From Capra hircus (lineage: Eukaryota > Chordata > Mammalia > Artiodactyla > Bovidae), in NCBI RefSeq assembly GCF_001704415.2, contig NC_030808.1:80816594-80880593 (forward strand): a DNA stretch of 64,000 nucleotides. Reading direction: 5' to 3'. Position 1 is the stretch's first letter; each line of letters begins with the position of its first letter. The position numbers and the translations under genes were made by a program. Positions 46,701-53,667 of this stretch are shown piece after piece. Below the pieces are notes generated by a model, which was not told the DNA's origin, ran no database searches, and worked only from the letters and a program-made list of their open reading frames with translations.

Positions 46701-48655
46701 TAAGAACATTCCTAACACCTTCATTACCTGGCCAGCTCCTACTTGTTTCTCAATAACCTGTTTACTCCAAGAATCTGAAGTTCTCAAGCTGAGTTACATG
46801 GTCTCATCTGCTTCTGAGAGCACCTGCGTTCATCTCCATCACTCTGTCTCCCTACTCTCGATATTGTAAATCACTCCCTGGCTTGTCAGTATCTGCCACA
46901 GGAATATCAGCTTCTTTGGGGCAAAATGAGAACTTGACTTCAGTGCTTGGCATAGTTAATAGATACTCTAAAATGGGTTATCACCCCACCCTACCTATTC
47001 CCTCCCCCCCTTTTTTTAAAGGTACAATTCAGTGGGGTTTTAATATGTATGTAGAGTAGTACAACTGTCACTCAAAACCAGTTTTAGAACATTTTGTTGT
47101 TCAGTTGCTAAGTCGTGTCTGACTCTGCAACCCCACGGACTGTATGTAGCCCACCGGGCTCCTCTGTCCATATGGTTTTCCAGGCAAGAATACTGGAGTG
47201 GGTTGCCATTTCCCTCTTCAGGGGATCTTCCCAGATCAGGGATTTCACCCATGTTGTTCCTAGGTTTTCTAAGAAAGAAGAGAACTCTGAGAATTAAGCA
47301 TAAAATAGTACAGAGGAAGGCATAGGAATGAGACTTGGGTGGGCTCAGATCCTAACACTGCCATTTATTTATGCTTTAAGGAAAGTCAACTTTTCAAAGC
47401 CTGTTTCCAATGAAAGTGTAGCTAATAATTCTTGATCTAATCTCAAAGGGGTAATATATATGTGAAAATGTCCTAGAAATAGTAACATGTTTTCCAGTGT
47501 AAGAGATCCTTGCTTTATTATGTGACCTATGAGTAAATGAAAATTAAATGAAAGAGGAGTGGTAGCATAACTGATCCGGGCAGGGACTCAGAAAAGCATT
47601 AGTTCCATACCCTCAGGTTTACGAAAGGGAAAACTGAGATTCATAGAGATTGAGACTTGCTAGTGACCAAGCCAGGGCCGGAAGCCATTCGCTCAGCTTT
47701 CAGAGCTAGTATTATCATCACTGTATACTCCTGCCTAGCTCTTCCACATGTGAGCTGACTCTGGCTGGGGAACCAGAGATTTAACAGTAAACTGCCTTTT
47801 AAAAAAACCCAAATAGGAATGAGTGATTGTATACACCTGCCACCCTTAATCAAGACTGGTTGGTTCAAGTAATGTTATAATGCATAAAATTCATATAAAG
47901 GTAGTTTGCAGTTCGTTCAGTGTAGCAAAACCATGACATTAGTCATTTTCAACTGCAGGTAAGCCAAAAAGCAGTTCTTTTTGGTTTTGGAACAAGCTTA
48001 TAAAATCCCACATAGCTTCTGAATTCCTAGCCCTGTGGGACAACAAAGCTGTCCTGTGAAGACTGTAAACTTGAGGAAACTGAACACATGGGCTGACTCC
48101 TGCATCTTTCAATCCTTATAACACCAGCCTCAGCATAACCGTTGTTTCTAGACTGATTTTAACAGTGAGGATGTTCTTTTAAGAAGAACCTGAGTTTGAT
48201 ATTCTTATATTCTTTTCAGCTGTTAAGCTGTGGTATCAAAACATTCAGCAGGTAACAGGTCCCCATGGTTTATCAAAATAAATAGAAGGATATGGATAAT
48301 CAACTACCATTGAGCCTCTTGGTCCCAGGCTGCCTAAGAGCGTGGTGGCTTAACAGATAACCGTTTCTTCCCTTGGTGCCCACACCCCATGCCCTGGTCC
48401 AACTGGGCCTCATAAGGTGCATTTTCTCTCTAGGTGGCCGGGGAACGATATGTCTACAAGTTTGTTTGCGACCCTGATGCCCTTTTCTCCATGGCCTTCC
48501 CTGACAACCAGCGTCCGTTCCTGAAAGCAGAGTCTGAGTGCCACCTCAGCGAGGAGGACACCCTGCCACTGACCCACTTTGAGGACAACCCTGCTTATCT
48601 TCTGGATGTGGACCGCTGCGGCAGCCTCCCCTATGCCGAAGGCTTTGCTTACTAA
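19660..48655 (+). CDS. ETV5: ETV5 (ERM), ETS transcription factor, 3' eight coding exons (5' exons outside window)
   Basis: A nuclear transcription factor of the PEA3 subfamily (ETV1, ETV4, ETV5) that binds GGAA/T-core sites; the family is known to act downstream of FGF/RTK-MAPK signalling and in spermatogonial stem cells and branching organs. Coding segments are 19660-19789, 20691-20981, 32898-33157, 35428-35484, 40305-40373, 40528-40697, 45296-45397 and 48434-48655. Lengths 130+291+260+57+69+170+102+222 give 1301 nt; with the one base supplied by the missing upstream exon this is 433 codons plus stop. Numbering the first split codon as Leu78 gives a 510-residue protein, the human length. 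The ETS domain is about residues 368-448. ETV5 is chosen over ETV1/ETV4 by the proline-rich exon at 20691 and the C-terminus ending AEGFAY. The first ~77 residues are not in the window. Confidence 0.97.
19790..20690 (+). other. ETV5: ETV5 intron between residues 121
   Basis: 901 bp, GTAAGT...TTTACAG, with no ruminant repeat. The part from about 20490 to the acceptor reads open in the frame of the next exon by chance. Confidence 0.9.
20691..20981 (+). CDS. ETV5: ETV5 coding exon 'B' (residues 121-218, proline-rich region)
   Basis: The acceptor is TGTTTACAG ending at 20690. The first base T completes Cys121, followed by AYDRKPPSGFKPLTPP. It is the largest internal coding exon (291 nt) and encodes a low-complexity Pro/Ala/Gln-rich segment with repeated PTPTP and PPHQP runs, ending MMPENQYPSEQ plus the first two bases of Arg218. 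The donor GTGGGT at 20982 is weaker than the GTAAGT sites nearby. The stretch TSAAHAPAAG appears one residue longer than the human protein as I remember it. The region separates the N-terminal activation domain from the ETS domain and has no known fold. The frame is also open upstream through the acceptor, which is chance and not coding. Confidence 0.96.
21150..21345 (+). repeat. Bov-tA SINE
   Basis: Head GGGGCTTCTCTGGTGGCTCA, box-B-like GGTTCGATCCCTGGGTC and tail GACATGACTGAGCAACTAAA; sense. Confidence 0.9.
23612..23825 (+). repeat. Bov-tA SINE, diverged
   Basis: Sense SINE with GTGGGAGACGCAGGTTCAGT and tail GAGTCGGGCACAGCTGAGCC. Confidence 0.88.
24048..24109. repeat. (AAAC)n microsatellite and poly(A)
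   Basis: Six or seven AAAC units at 24048-24079, then a 15-A run at about 24095-24109. No SINE body precedes the run, so it is not an obvious SINE tail. Confidence 0.9.
24945..25125 (+). repeat. BovB 3'-end fragment
   Basis: GAGGATGAGATGGTTGGATA through AAAAAGTTAGACACGACTTA; sense, same segment as at 16655. Confidence 0.85.
25225..25485 (+). repeat. CHR-type SINE
   Basis: tRNA-like head with GATTCGATCCCTGGTCCTGG, body with GAAGCCCATGCGCTGCGAGA, ending in an A/T-rich tail. Confidence 0.85.
26120..27200 (-). repeat. Ancient L1 ORF2 relic split by a SINE
   Basis: Antisense decayed L1 (about 26120-26700 and 26935-27200), with phrases such as ATTGAGATCAAATGAATAGC; interrupted by the SINE at 26705-26928. 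Confidence 0.75.
26705..26928 (+). repeat. CHR-type SINE nested in L1
   Basis: Sense head TTCCCTGATGGCCCACTGGG with GTGGGTTCGATCCCTGATCT; the 3' part carries a Bov-like ending (GGGGTCACAAAGAATC). Confidence 0.8.
27540..27735 (+). repeat. MIR SINE
   Basis: Sense MIR: GGCTCTGGAGTTGAACGGAT, CTCTGCTGCTTCC and a core ending CTTTATCTGAAAATGGGAG. Confidence 0.85.
28440..28640 (-). repeat. MIR relic (antisense)
   Basis: CATGAGGAAACTGAGGCTCA near 28550 is the reversed MIR core, followed by TGTGACCTTGGGTCAGTAAG. The left part matches the class only loosely. Confidence 0.7.
30379..31411 (-). repeat. 5'-truncated BovB LINE
   Basis: Antisense BovB of ~1.03 kb. The minus strand carries the RT end and C-terminal domain (fragments RNLYAGQEATVRTGHGTTDW, ELWCWRRLLRVPW) in several broken frames. 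The RT box reads NADDTTL near 31105-31130 instead of YADD, and a short deletion sits nearby. GGCCCTT flanks it at 30372-30378 and 31412-31418. Confidence 0.92.
31545..32130 (-). repeat. Ancient L1 relic (probable)
   Basis: AT-rich sequence with antisense L1 ORF2/tail phrases (GACCATTTGCATTTCTTTAG; CATATGGTATAAAACAGGGA). No open frame; boundaries are approximate. Confidence 0.6.
32898..33157 (+). CDS. ETV5: ETV5 coding exon 'C' (residues 218-305, central regulatory region)
   Basis: The acceptor TTCTTGCAG ends at 32897. The first base A completes Arg218, then FQRQLSEPCHPFPP follows. The exon ends TCA G at 33157 before GTGAGC, splitting Glu305. It contains RQMSEP (a Ser in an RxxS context), a poly-proline run PAAPPPPQ, and two sumoylation motifs: FKQE near residue 264 and IKQE near residue 294. 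Human counterparts, as I recall them, are K263 and K293; the offset of one fits the extra residue in the preceding exon. SUMO conjugation at such sites represses ERM activity. It is separated from the previous exon by an 11.9 kb intron. Confidence 0.96.
33422..34252 (-). repeat. 5'-truncated BovB LINE
   Basis: Antisense BovB 3' end, starting at the TTCAGTTCAGTCACTCAG tail and truncated at ...GTTTCTCACGATG. Clear target duplications were not found. Confidence 0.93.
33428..34069 (-). pseudogene. BovB ORF2 C-terminal part, open for 213 codons
   Basis: The longest open frame in the window that is not ETV5. It begins MASGPITSWEIDGETVADF and runs through ELWCWRRLLRVPW and MLKLKLQYFGHLM to the normal BovB end (KSHTRLSD). 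It is the region after the reverse-transcriptase palm; endonuclease and catalytic RT boxes are missing, so it is a truncated retrotransposon remnant and not a host gene. It lies antisense in an ETV5 intron. Confidence 0.9.
34787..35247 (-). repeat. 5'-truncated BovB LINE with target duplication
   Basis: Antisense BovB tail of ~460 bp with an internal gap after CCAACCCCTCCCAGCAG. TTCCTCTTCTTT (34775-34786) and TTCCTTTTCTTT (35248-35259) flank it, one mismatch. It ends ~180 bp upstream of exon D. Confidence 0.9.
35428..35484 (+). CDS. ETV5: ETV5 coding exon 'D' (residues 305-324, 57 nt)
   Basis: A short exon with acceptor TCTCTTTCAG ending at 35427 and donor GTAAGT at 35485. AA completes Glu305; the peptide is VPNCQSYMRGGYFSGSHE and the last G opens Gly324. 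The human protein, as I remember it, has NCQSSYM, so this copy appears one serine shorter, restoring register after the extra residue in exon B. Both exon boundaries fall after the first base of a codon and the length is 19 codons, so skipping it would keep the frame. No annotated domain lies here; it is linker upstream of the ETS domain. Confidence 0.95.
35905..36062 (-). repeat. MER20 DNA-transposon relic
   Basis: Reverse-orientation MER20: GCAGCATCAGCTTCACCTGA, CAGACCTGCTGAATCAG, then CCTCCAGGCAACCATGATGC. Its right end abuts the BovB insertion. Confidence 0.8.
36064..36621 (-). repeat. 5'-truncated BovB LINE
   Basis: Antisense BovB 3' end of ~560 bp from the TTCAGTTCAGTTCAGTCACT tail to about ATTAGTTTCATG; a base was lost in GGTCTTTTCAAATG relative to sister copies. 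Confidence 0.9.
36640..37050. repeat. MER5A DNA-transposon relic split by a SINE
   Basis: GGCTGCACGTTAGAATCACC, then after the SINE CACCTGGGGAGCTGTTAAAA to CTCCCTGGGCGATTCTG. Near-palindromic ends are typical of MER5A (hAT-Charlie). Confidence 0.82.
36677..36898 (-). repeat. Bov-tA SINE nested in MER5A
   Basis: Antisense SINE. TAGAATCACCTG is duplicated at 36665-36676 and 36899-36910, and this duplicated target is the MER5A terminal segment itself. Confidence 0.92.
38470..38740 (-). repeat. MIR/L2-class relic
   Basis: GATGAGAAAAATGGAGCACTGAGAG and GGCCACACAGTGAACCTAGG are reversed MIR core phrases; the left part is poorly preserved. L2-like material also lies just upstream (about 38300-38400). 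Confidence 0.6.
38785..38885 (+). repeat. L2 3'-end relic
   Basis: CTCCATTAGAGCAAGCACC, then TGTGCCCAGCATAAATATCT, matching the L2 end. Confidence 0.65.
39475..39567 (-). repeat. CHR-type SINE fragment
   Basis: Antisense head ending GACCACCAGGAAAGTCCCAG. Confidence 0.75.
40305..40373 (+). CDS. ETV5: ETV5 coding exon 'E' (residues 324-347, acidic/aromatic linker)
   Basis: The acceptor CTCCTTCAG ends at 40304 and the donor is GTAAGT at 40374. GT completes Gly324, followed by FSYEKDPRLYFDDTCVVPER and LE, with the last G opening Gly347. The exon is 69 nt (23 codons) with matching phases at both ends. It is followed by the shortest intron in the window, 154 bp. The segment lies directly N-terminal to the ETS domain, a region known in PEA3 factors to contribute to autoinhibition of DNA binding; that role is family knowledge, not seen in this sequence. 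Confidence 0.96.
40374..40527 (+). other. ETV5: ETV5 short intron between exons E and F
   Basis: 154 bp, GTAAGT...GGAACAG, free of repeats. Confidence 0.95.
40528..40697 (+). CDS. ETV5: ETV5 coding exon 'F' (residues 347-403, start of ETS domain)
   Basis: The acceptor GGAACAG ends at 40527 and is preceded by a poor pyrimidine tract (TATCCGGAACAG). GC completes Gly347, then KVKQEPTM follows, where VKQE is the fourth SUMO motif (K350). PPYQRRGSLQLWQFLVTLL begins the winged-helix ETS domain at about residue 368; LWQFL is the helix-1 signature. RRGS places Ser367 in a PKA-type site. AHFIAWTGRGMEFKLIEPEE covers the first beta strands. The exon ends in phase 0 at GAG before GTAAGC. The ETS fold is thus split between three exons. 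Confidence 0.97.
41195..41515 (+). repeat. CHR-type SINE with target duplication
   Basis: Head AGCTTCCCTGGCTCGGTGCT, box B GGTTCAATACC, body to GCACAGCAAAAACAAAAAAG. TTAATGTAAT precedes it (near 41181) and follows it (near 41520). Confidence 0.88.
42143..42222 (-). repeat. BovB/Bov-type 3' tail, ~80 bp
   Basis: Antisense TCAGTTCAGTCGCTCAGTCG to CAGGCCTCCCTGTCCATCAC, a strongly truncated insertion. Confidence 0.85.
43652..43658. promoter_or_regulatory. AP-1-type motif TGAGTCA
   Basis: A perfect TGAGTCA in AGGATGAGTCAGTAAC, inside the repeat-poor intronic stretch. A single motif can occur by chance; it is listed as part of the enhancer candidate. Confidence 0.35.
45296..45397 (+). CDS. ETV5: ETV5 coding exon 'G' (residues 404-437, ETS recognition helix)
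   Basis: The acceptor TGTCTCTTCAG ends at 45295 and the donor is GTGAAC at 45398. Exactly 34 codons with phase 0 at both ends encode VARRWGIQKNRPAMNY followed by DKLSRSLRYYYEKGIMQK. The LSRSLRYYY segment is ETS recognition helix 3; its two arginines contact the GGAA core in all ETS proteins and both are present. Skipping the exon would keep the frame while removing the DNA-contacting helix. The donor matches consensus only moderately after +3. Confidence 0.97.
45667..45910 (+). repeat. CHR-type SINE with target duplication
   Basis: GACTTCCCTGATGGTCCAGT head and A-rich end. TGTCCAGATA occurs just before (45658-45668) and just after (about 45917-45926). Confidence 0.88.
46480..46970 (+). repeat. 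L2 relic
   Basis: GATAAAACTCAGACTTTAAC with CACCATCTAACCCTCATTTC (L2 ORF2 end) and a tail-like CTTGGCATAGTTAATAGATA; the middle is less certain. Confidence 0.6.
47092..47253 (-). repeat. Bov-tA SINE fragment
   Basis: Antisense TTCAGTTGCTAAGTCGTGTC to CCCAGATCAGGGATTTCACC; the tRNA head is missing. Confidence 0.88.
47340..47720. repeat. MIR-class relics
   Basis: GGGCTCAGATCCTAACACTG (sense) near 47340 and GGGAAAACTGAGATTCATAG (antisense) near 47626, both worn MIR cores. Confidence 0.55.
48434..48655 (+). CDS. ETV5: ETV5 terminal coding exon (residues 438-510, end of ETS domain and C-terminus)
   Basis: The acceptor TTTTCTCTCTAG ends at 48433. VAGERYVYKFVCDPDALF closes the ETS winged helix (the VYKFVC strand), followed by an acidic C-terminal tail SECHLSEEDTLPLTHFEDN and the end PYAEGFAY, stop TAA at 48653-48655. 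The C-terminal tail acts as a second activation/autoinhibitory region in PEA3 factors. This tail, with MAFPDNQRPFLK, identifies ETV5. The exon continues into the 3' UTR without interruption. Confidence 0.98.
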   Translation: MAGERYVYKFVCDPDALFSMAFPDNQRPFLKAESECHLSEEDTLPLTHFEDNPAYLLDVDRCGSLPYAEGFAY

Positions 48656-49265
48656 GTTTCTGAGCAGTTGAGCGGCCAAACCTTAGAGCTAGCAGTTCCC
48701 ATTCAGGCAAACGAGAACAGTGGTTTTGTTTGTGTTTCTGGCTGTTCCTAAAGCTTGCCCTTTGAGTATTATCTGTCTCCGGAGATAGAGAATCCAATCT
48801 GTCTCTGGATTGGCACCCTTAAGGACAGAAACTTTGGCGGGGGAGTGGGAACAGGGAGGGGTAGAAAAACCACCCAAAAGCTGGTGCCTCAGCTCTTGAT
48901 CCTGACAAGTTTTCTGGGAAGCGATTGAAATGGAGCCTCCTTCCCATGGACAATATATATGCAAAGCAATACCTTGTTCAGGTTGGTACCCGCAAACCAG
49001 GACAGAGTATGTGACAATCTGCATTGATCAAGGACTACTAAATGCCTTTACATAGAAGGGCTCTGATTTGCACAATTTGTTGAAAAAGTGAGTCACAAAA
49101 CCCATAGAACAGGAGGTAGGCTAAGTTGGGGAGGCTCAAACCGCGAAGGGTTGCCAAGTATTACCTTAAAACTTGGACAGCTCTTGCAGCTCGCTGAAAT
49201 GTTTCCCCTTGGTCTACAAAGAAGGGGAAAAGGATGAATAGCTGTTACCCACTCCACGGTTCTCA

Positions 49266-49271
49266 AATAAA
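49266..49271 (+). terminator. ETV5: Possible proximal polyadenylation signal
   Basis: AATAAA in CTCAAATAAACC, 610 nt after the stop codon. Use would give a short 3' UTR without the CAGTATT and TGTACATA motifs further on. Only the hexamer is seen; use is unproven. Confidence 0.35.
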
Positions 49272-50883
49272 CCATTGCTACTCTTGGGAACCTTCTGGCC
49301 ATGTGGTCACCAAGTAGAGCAAGCCCCCTCTCTCTTCCCAGTCACATGGCTGTGTGTGGATGGCTTTAATTTTAGGAGAAGGTGATTAACACTTTTGACA
49401 GTATTTTGTTTTGCTTTGATTCGGGGGATTGTTTTGTTTTGGAAAACCAGTTTATAAACTGATTTTTGTAGTTTTGGTATTTAAAGCAAAAAAAAAACAA
49501 ACCTTTTGGTAACTGAGCACTGTGCCCTATAAACAGGACAGTGCCGACTTCTGAAGACGCTGCAGCTTGAAAGGGGCTTTGCTGGGGGCGTCCCCTTGGC
49601 TGAGTGCAAGCCCTCTTTATTGCCTGCTTTGTGCTTTCTGCACCAGACAGCCTGACGGAACATTTGCACCTGAGTTGTACATTTTTGAGGTGTGCAGGGC
49701 AGCCTGGACACACCGTTTAGATTCTATGTGTATAGTCCCCAATGTTCCCTCCCATGCCCTCTCTGGAAAGCATATGTACATAATACATGTCATGTCCATT
49801 TGAAACCTGGTCACCTGATGGAAACCCTAGGGAGTCTTCCCTGGGCATGACTGATGACAATTTCCATTTCATCCATTTTTGTTTTTCCTTTTTCTTTAAA
49901 TCCTCGGACTTTAAACCCTGCATATGATTCAATAGGGTTTGAGACGTATGCGCGACACCAACAGGTAAAAGTGTGCTAGCGCCTTAGTTACCTGCCACTT
50001 TTCAAGAGTTCTCTGATCGCTGAATTTTATTGGAAAAGTTTTCAACAACCCAGCTAAAGCTACATGAAAGCTCAAAGTAGAGGAAAAGGCATTAGAAAGT
50101 GGTAGCACCTTGGTGCCTGCTGTTGAGAGAGTTCTGTGCTTCCCCTGACACTGAGCTCAGAAACAATGATGATGGCTACTCTTCATACACAAAGGACAGT
50201 GCTTTGTTTTTCTATTGATGGAACGCTCTGCAGTCTCAAACAGTCCCCCAGGTGACCAGGAACACATTTGTGAAGAGGGTCACAGATAAGGGGTGCATTT
50301 CATAGCTGTGGAAATACAAGGATTCCCTCTTGGAAGCTAATTAGCCCACAAAGGTATTGCACCGGTAGCTTGGGCCTTAATTAGCATTGTATTCTAATCA
50401 AAGGACTCTTTCCAAATGGTATTTATAGCTTTCTAACCTACACATAGTCTATACATAGATGCATATTTTACCCCAAGCTGGCTAGAGGTTAATTTGTTGT
50501 AAATGCTGTATAGGATTTTTTTTTTCCTTTCTTATCTGGGTTTGGGTTTTGTTGGGATTTTTTTTTTTTTTTTGATGGATTTATGCTGTCTTAGCAAGTA
50601 TGAAAAGAATCGTCTGTAGCCTGAGCTCCCCTCCCCCGCTATGGCCATGTGGCCGGTGCGGTCTCGGGACACAGGATGGCGGCGTCACCGTTGCATTCCC
50701 ATCGGACTCATGCACCTCCCTGATGATTTGGGGTTTTTCGGTTTTTTGTTTTTGCTTCTTTTCCAGAGTGTGGAAAATCTACAGTGCAGAAAGGCTTTAA
50801 CCTGCCAGTTGATTTGAAATACTTTTCCCCTGCGCAGGGCTGTTTGCATCCTGCCAAGCTGCGTTATATTCTGTACTGTGTAC

Positions 50884-50889
50884 AATAAA
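50884..50889 (+). terminator. ETV5: Polyadenylation signal AATAAA (main, ETV5)
   Basis: A canonical hexamer within GTACAATAAAGAAG, at the end of the repeat-free 3' UTR. Cleavage would be expected at about 50900-50912. No other canonical hexamer with a similar setting lies in the last kilobase of the UTR. Confidence 0.85.
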
Positions 50890-50910
50890 GAAGTTTGCTT
50901 TCAGTTTATC

Positions 50911-53402
50911 AAGTGCCTGAAACCCGCATCTTTCTTGCCCCCGTCTTAAAGTAAGCAGAAGTCACCTGGTACCTTCCTCTCCCTGTCTCTCCCCCTCTTA
51001 GCTATCTAGCCTTAGGACTGTAGAGCTGAGAGTCAACTGGCGCACAGCTTCTCTCTTCTAATCTCATCTCTCAAACTCTGGCTAAACATTTGATCCAAAA
51101 GAGTAGAAGGAAAGTAGAAAACAGGTTTTCCCAGCCAGTGGGGAGCTGACACCATCCTATCCCTCCTGTCGAACCCACCTACTCACCAACTCAATTTTTT
51201 TTTTTTTTTAAGCATAGCTCGCTTTCTGTAGGCCCTGGGTTCATTGTGAGGACTAGGCTAGGACTATTGAGTTCCAGAATATCTGGCTCAGCCCCTTAGA
51301 TGAATTCTTGGAAAACCAGACAAAAGACGACTACCTCTTTTCCTAGTTTCTTCCCAGATTTTGACCTTAAGTAGAATTTTACTAGTAGTTCCCTCAAAAA
51401 TGACAGCTTAGGAAGGTCGTGCCTCTTTTGTTTTTTCCAGCCATAGAGAAACAAAAACCTTCTGAGTTTGAACGCTGTTACCGAACTAGGTTCATTTTGC
51501 CTGACGCTCAGCAAGCTAAAATGCTGAAATGCAGCAAAAAGAGGAGATAGGAAAACAAGCCTGAAAACTGCCTCCTGGAAGGCTTAGGAGTAAAACATCA
51601 GGGTGGAGTGAGATGTGGGGCACCTGGGGAAAGGTGATTGGGGAGAGATGCAGGATGGAAATTCTGCACAAGTGTAACCAGGATACAGGCACATTGTGAG
51701 GGTGGAGTTTGCAGCCTTCTGAAGTCAAAAGGTCACCTACTTGCGCATGCCCAGTGGGAGAGCAAACATGTTTAAGCCACATGCTGCTCGGGGACATTGA
51801 GGTCTTTAAACAACCTTGATTAGGGAAGGCAGGTGAAATGAATTTAACCCACAATTTTAGGTGCATATATATCACTTGGAAAAAGTTTGCAGGACTCTGT
51901 GCAGTATTAAGCTTTCAGTGCTCTTATTTCACCCTTTTTCTGCACCTTAATTTGGGCTTTTCAAGGCTCCTATTACAGTAGAGAAACAAGTAGGTCCTTT
52001 TTTCTAGTCTATAACAGAAGGCTTTCTGTGAGTTATCTGTATCTTTCTTTCACTGTTTTACAAGCCCTAAGTGTAGAAACATCTGAGCCTGAATCAGTGC
52101 ACAGCCGCTTGAATCGGAGCTCATGAGGAATGAATGCCTGCCACATAAACCCATTGGCTTCAACAGCTTAAGAGATGCTTGGGGAGAAGGCTGGGGAGCC
52201 AGGACAAAGTAAGCCCTGCCATTCAGCTTCACTACGATTAGACGTTAACAATCAGCTCCCCATTCTTCACGGGATTGTGATCCCCCTGGGCCCAGATCCC
52301 GATTGTTAACCTAATGCAGAAGGTCACCAAACACTGGGCCGCCCTTCTGTAGGATAAGAAAGCCTAGAAAACAGGAAGTTTACTCTTCACCGAGATCCCC
52401 TTTCTTGAGCCAGGCCAGTAAAACAATGCTTTTTCAGTGGTTAGATGACAGAGAAGTAGTGTGAGGGCAAAAGAATGTGGTTTTGAGAGCCAGGGTTTGC
52501 ACAGAATCTAAATTCTAGTGCAGCTGGGACCGATGTAAACTAATGTGGCAAAAAAACACTCACGCACACAGACAGTCGGAAATCTTGGAGAGCCGGTCCA
52601 TGCCCAGTGGTACAGGTGGCTGGAGCTTAGTGTATGGCTTCTAAAACACAAGAAAAAGGGGAAAAAATCAGAAAGTCATCATCATGTGTTAAAATCATCT
52701 GTTTTAACACATGCATAATGTAAGCATCCATCTATCTTACTCAGCAAGAGTATATTATACTTGGGGTGGGGGTGAGAGACAAGCCCCTGTGTCCTTCTGG
52801 TCCCAGCAAAGACACCAGTGTCCCGTTTGGAAGGGGCCCTTGAATGACCAACTTTTGTTTTGCTCCTCTGATTTAAGAACTGGCCCTACACCCAGGTCTT
52901 GTTGACCTTGGCAGTGGACCTCAGATAACTAACCTTTGGATAGCACTTCACAGTTTACACAGTACGTTTTCATCTGCATTATCTTTCTGGCAGGCTTTCT
53001 TAAATGGTAACACTTTGCTGAAATTAAATCTGAAAATATCCATGGCTGTTAGCCTCCAAAATTATGATCTTGGAATGTTCTCAGTGGCTACTATGGAAAG
53101 AGAGCTAGACACTAGGAGGCGGAGCATAGGGGTTCTGGTTCCAGCTCAGAGATTGATTGGATCTAACAAGATGATCTCAGAGGGCCATCCTGGCCTAACC
53201 TCCTACATCAGTGAGGCCACTGGTGAATTGTTATTTCCCAGATCCCTTAGGAGGTAAAGGAGAAAGGAGTTCCTTGGGAACTCAAAGCGGGGGTTGGGGG
53301 GATGGGTGTGTGTGTGTTGGCAGATTTAACAGATATCTCATCTTTGAATAAACCCTGAAAGTTGCTCAGCCCCACCATTAAGGGCATATATTTGTTCATT
53401 CC
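50911..53402. other. Intergenic sequence downstream of ETV5
   Basis: No gene and no ruminant repeat recognised. A MIR-like patch lies near 52950-53000, a T run at ~51189-51210, and a strong inverted repeat at 52683-52713. In other mammals the next gene on this side is TRA2B; none of it is visible here. Confidence 0.7.
52683..52713. repeat. Perfect 12-bp inverted repeat
   Basis: CATGTGTTAAAA (52683-52694), 7-nt loop TCATCTG, then TTTTAACACATG (52702-52713). No run of T follows and no gene end is near, so it does not look like a terminator. Confidence 0.9.
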
Positions 53403-53665
53403 CTAAGGCAATGGCACCCCATTCCAGTACTCTTGCCTGGAAAATCCTATGGACGAAGGAGAGCCTTGTGGGCTGCAGTCCATGGGGTCGCTGTGAGTTG
53501 GACACGACTCAGTGACCTCACTTTCAGTTTTCACTTTCATGCATTGGAGAAGGAAATGGCAACCCACTCCAGTGTTCTTGCGTGGAGAATCCCAGGGACA
53601 GAGGAGCCCTACAGTCCATGGGGTCACAAGAGTCAGACACAACTTAGCAACCAAACCACCACCAT
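53403..53665 (+). repeat. Bov-A2 SINE
   Basis: Sense dimeric Bov-A2 starting AAGGCAATGGCACCCCATTC; the second unit has lost part of GAGCCTGGTGGGCTGC. Confidence 0.9.
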
Positions 53666-53667
53666 TC

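Larger units (their letters stand above)
45398..48433 (+). other. ETV5: ETV5 last intron (3.0 kb)
   Basis: GTGAAC...CTCTAG. Contains a CHR SINE, L2 and MIR relics and a Bov-tA fragment; 47730-48430 shows nothing recognisable. Confidence 0.9.
48656..50910 (+). other. ETV5: ETV5 3' untranslated region
   Basis: About 2.25 kb from the stop to ~20 nt past the canonical AATAAA at 50884-50889; the cleavage point is estimated. The stretch contains no recognisable SINE or LINE although its flanks are full of them, as expected of a constrained 3' UTR. It includes poly(T) runs near 50518 and 50559, a possible proximal AATAAA at 49266-49271, one CAGTATT heptamer (49399-49405) and one TGTACATA (49775-49782). 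Reading frames inside it in other directions are short and unrelated to known proteins. Confidence 0.88.

Noticed and set aside
52683..52713. Hairpin as a transcription terminator or tRNA/miRNA gene
   Set aside because: A 12-bp stem is too short for a typical pre-miRNA, there is no U tract, and nuclear eukaryotic genes do not end this way.
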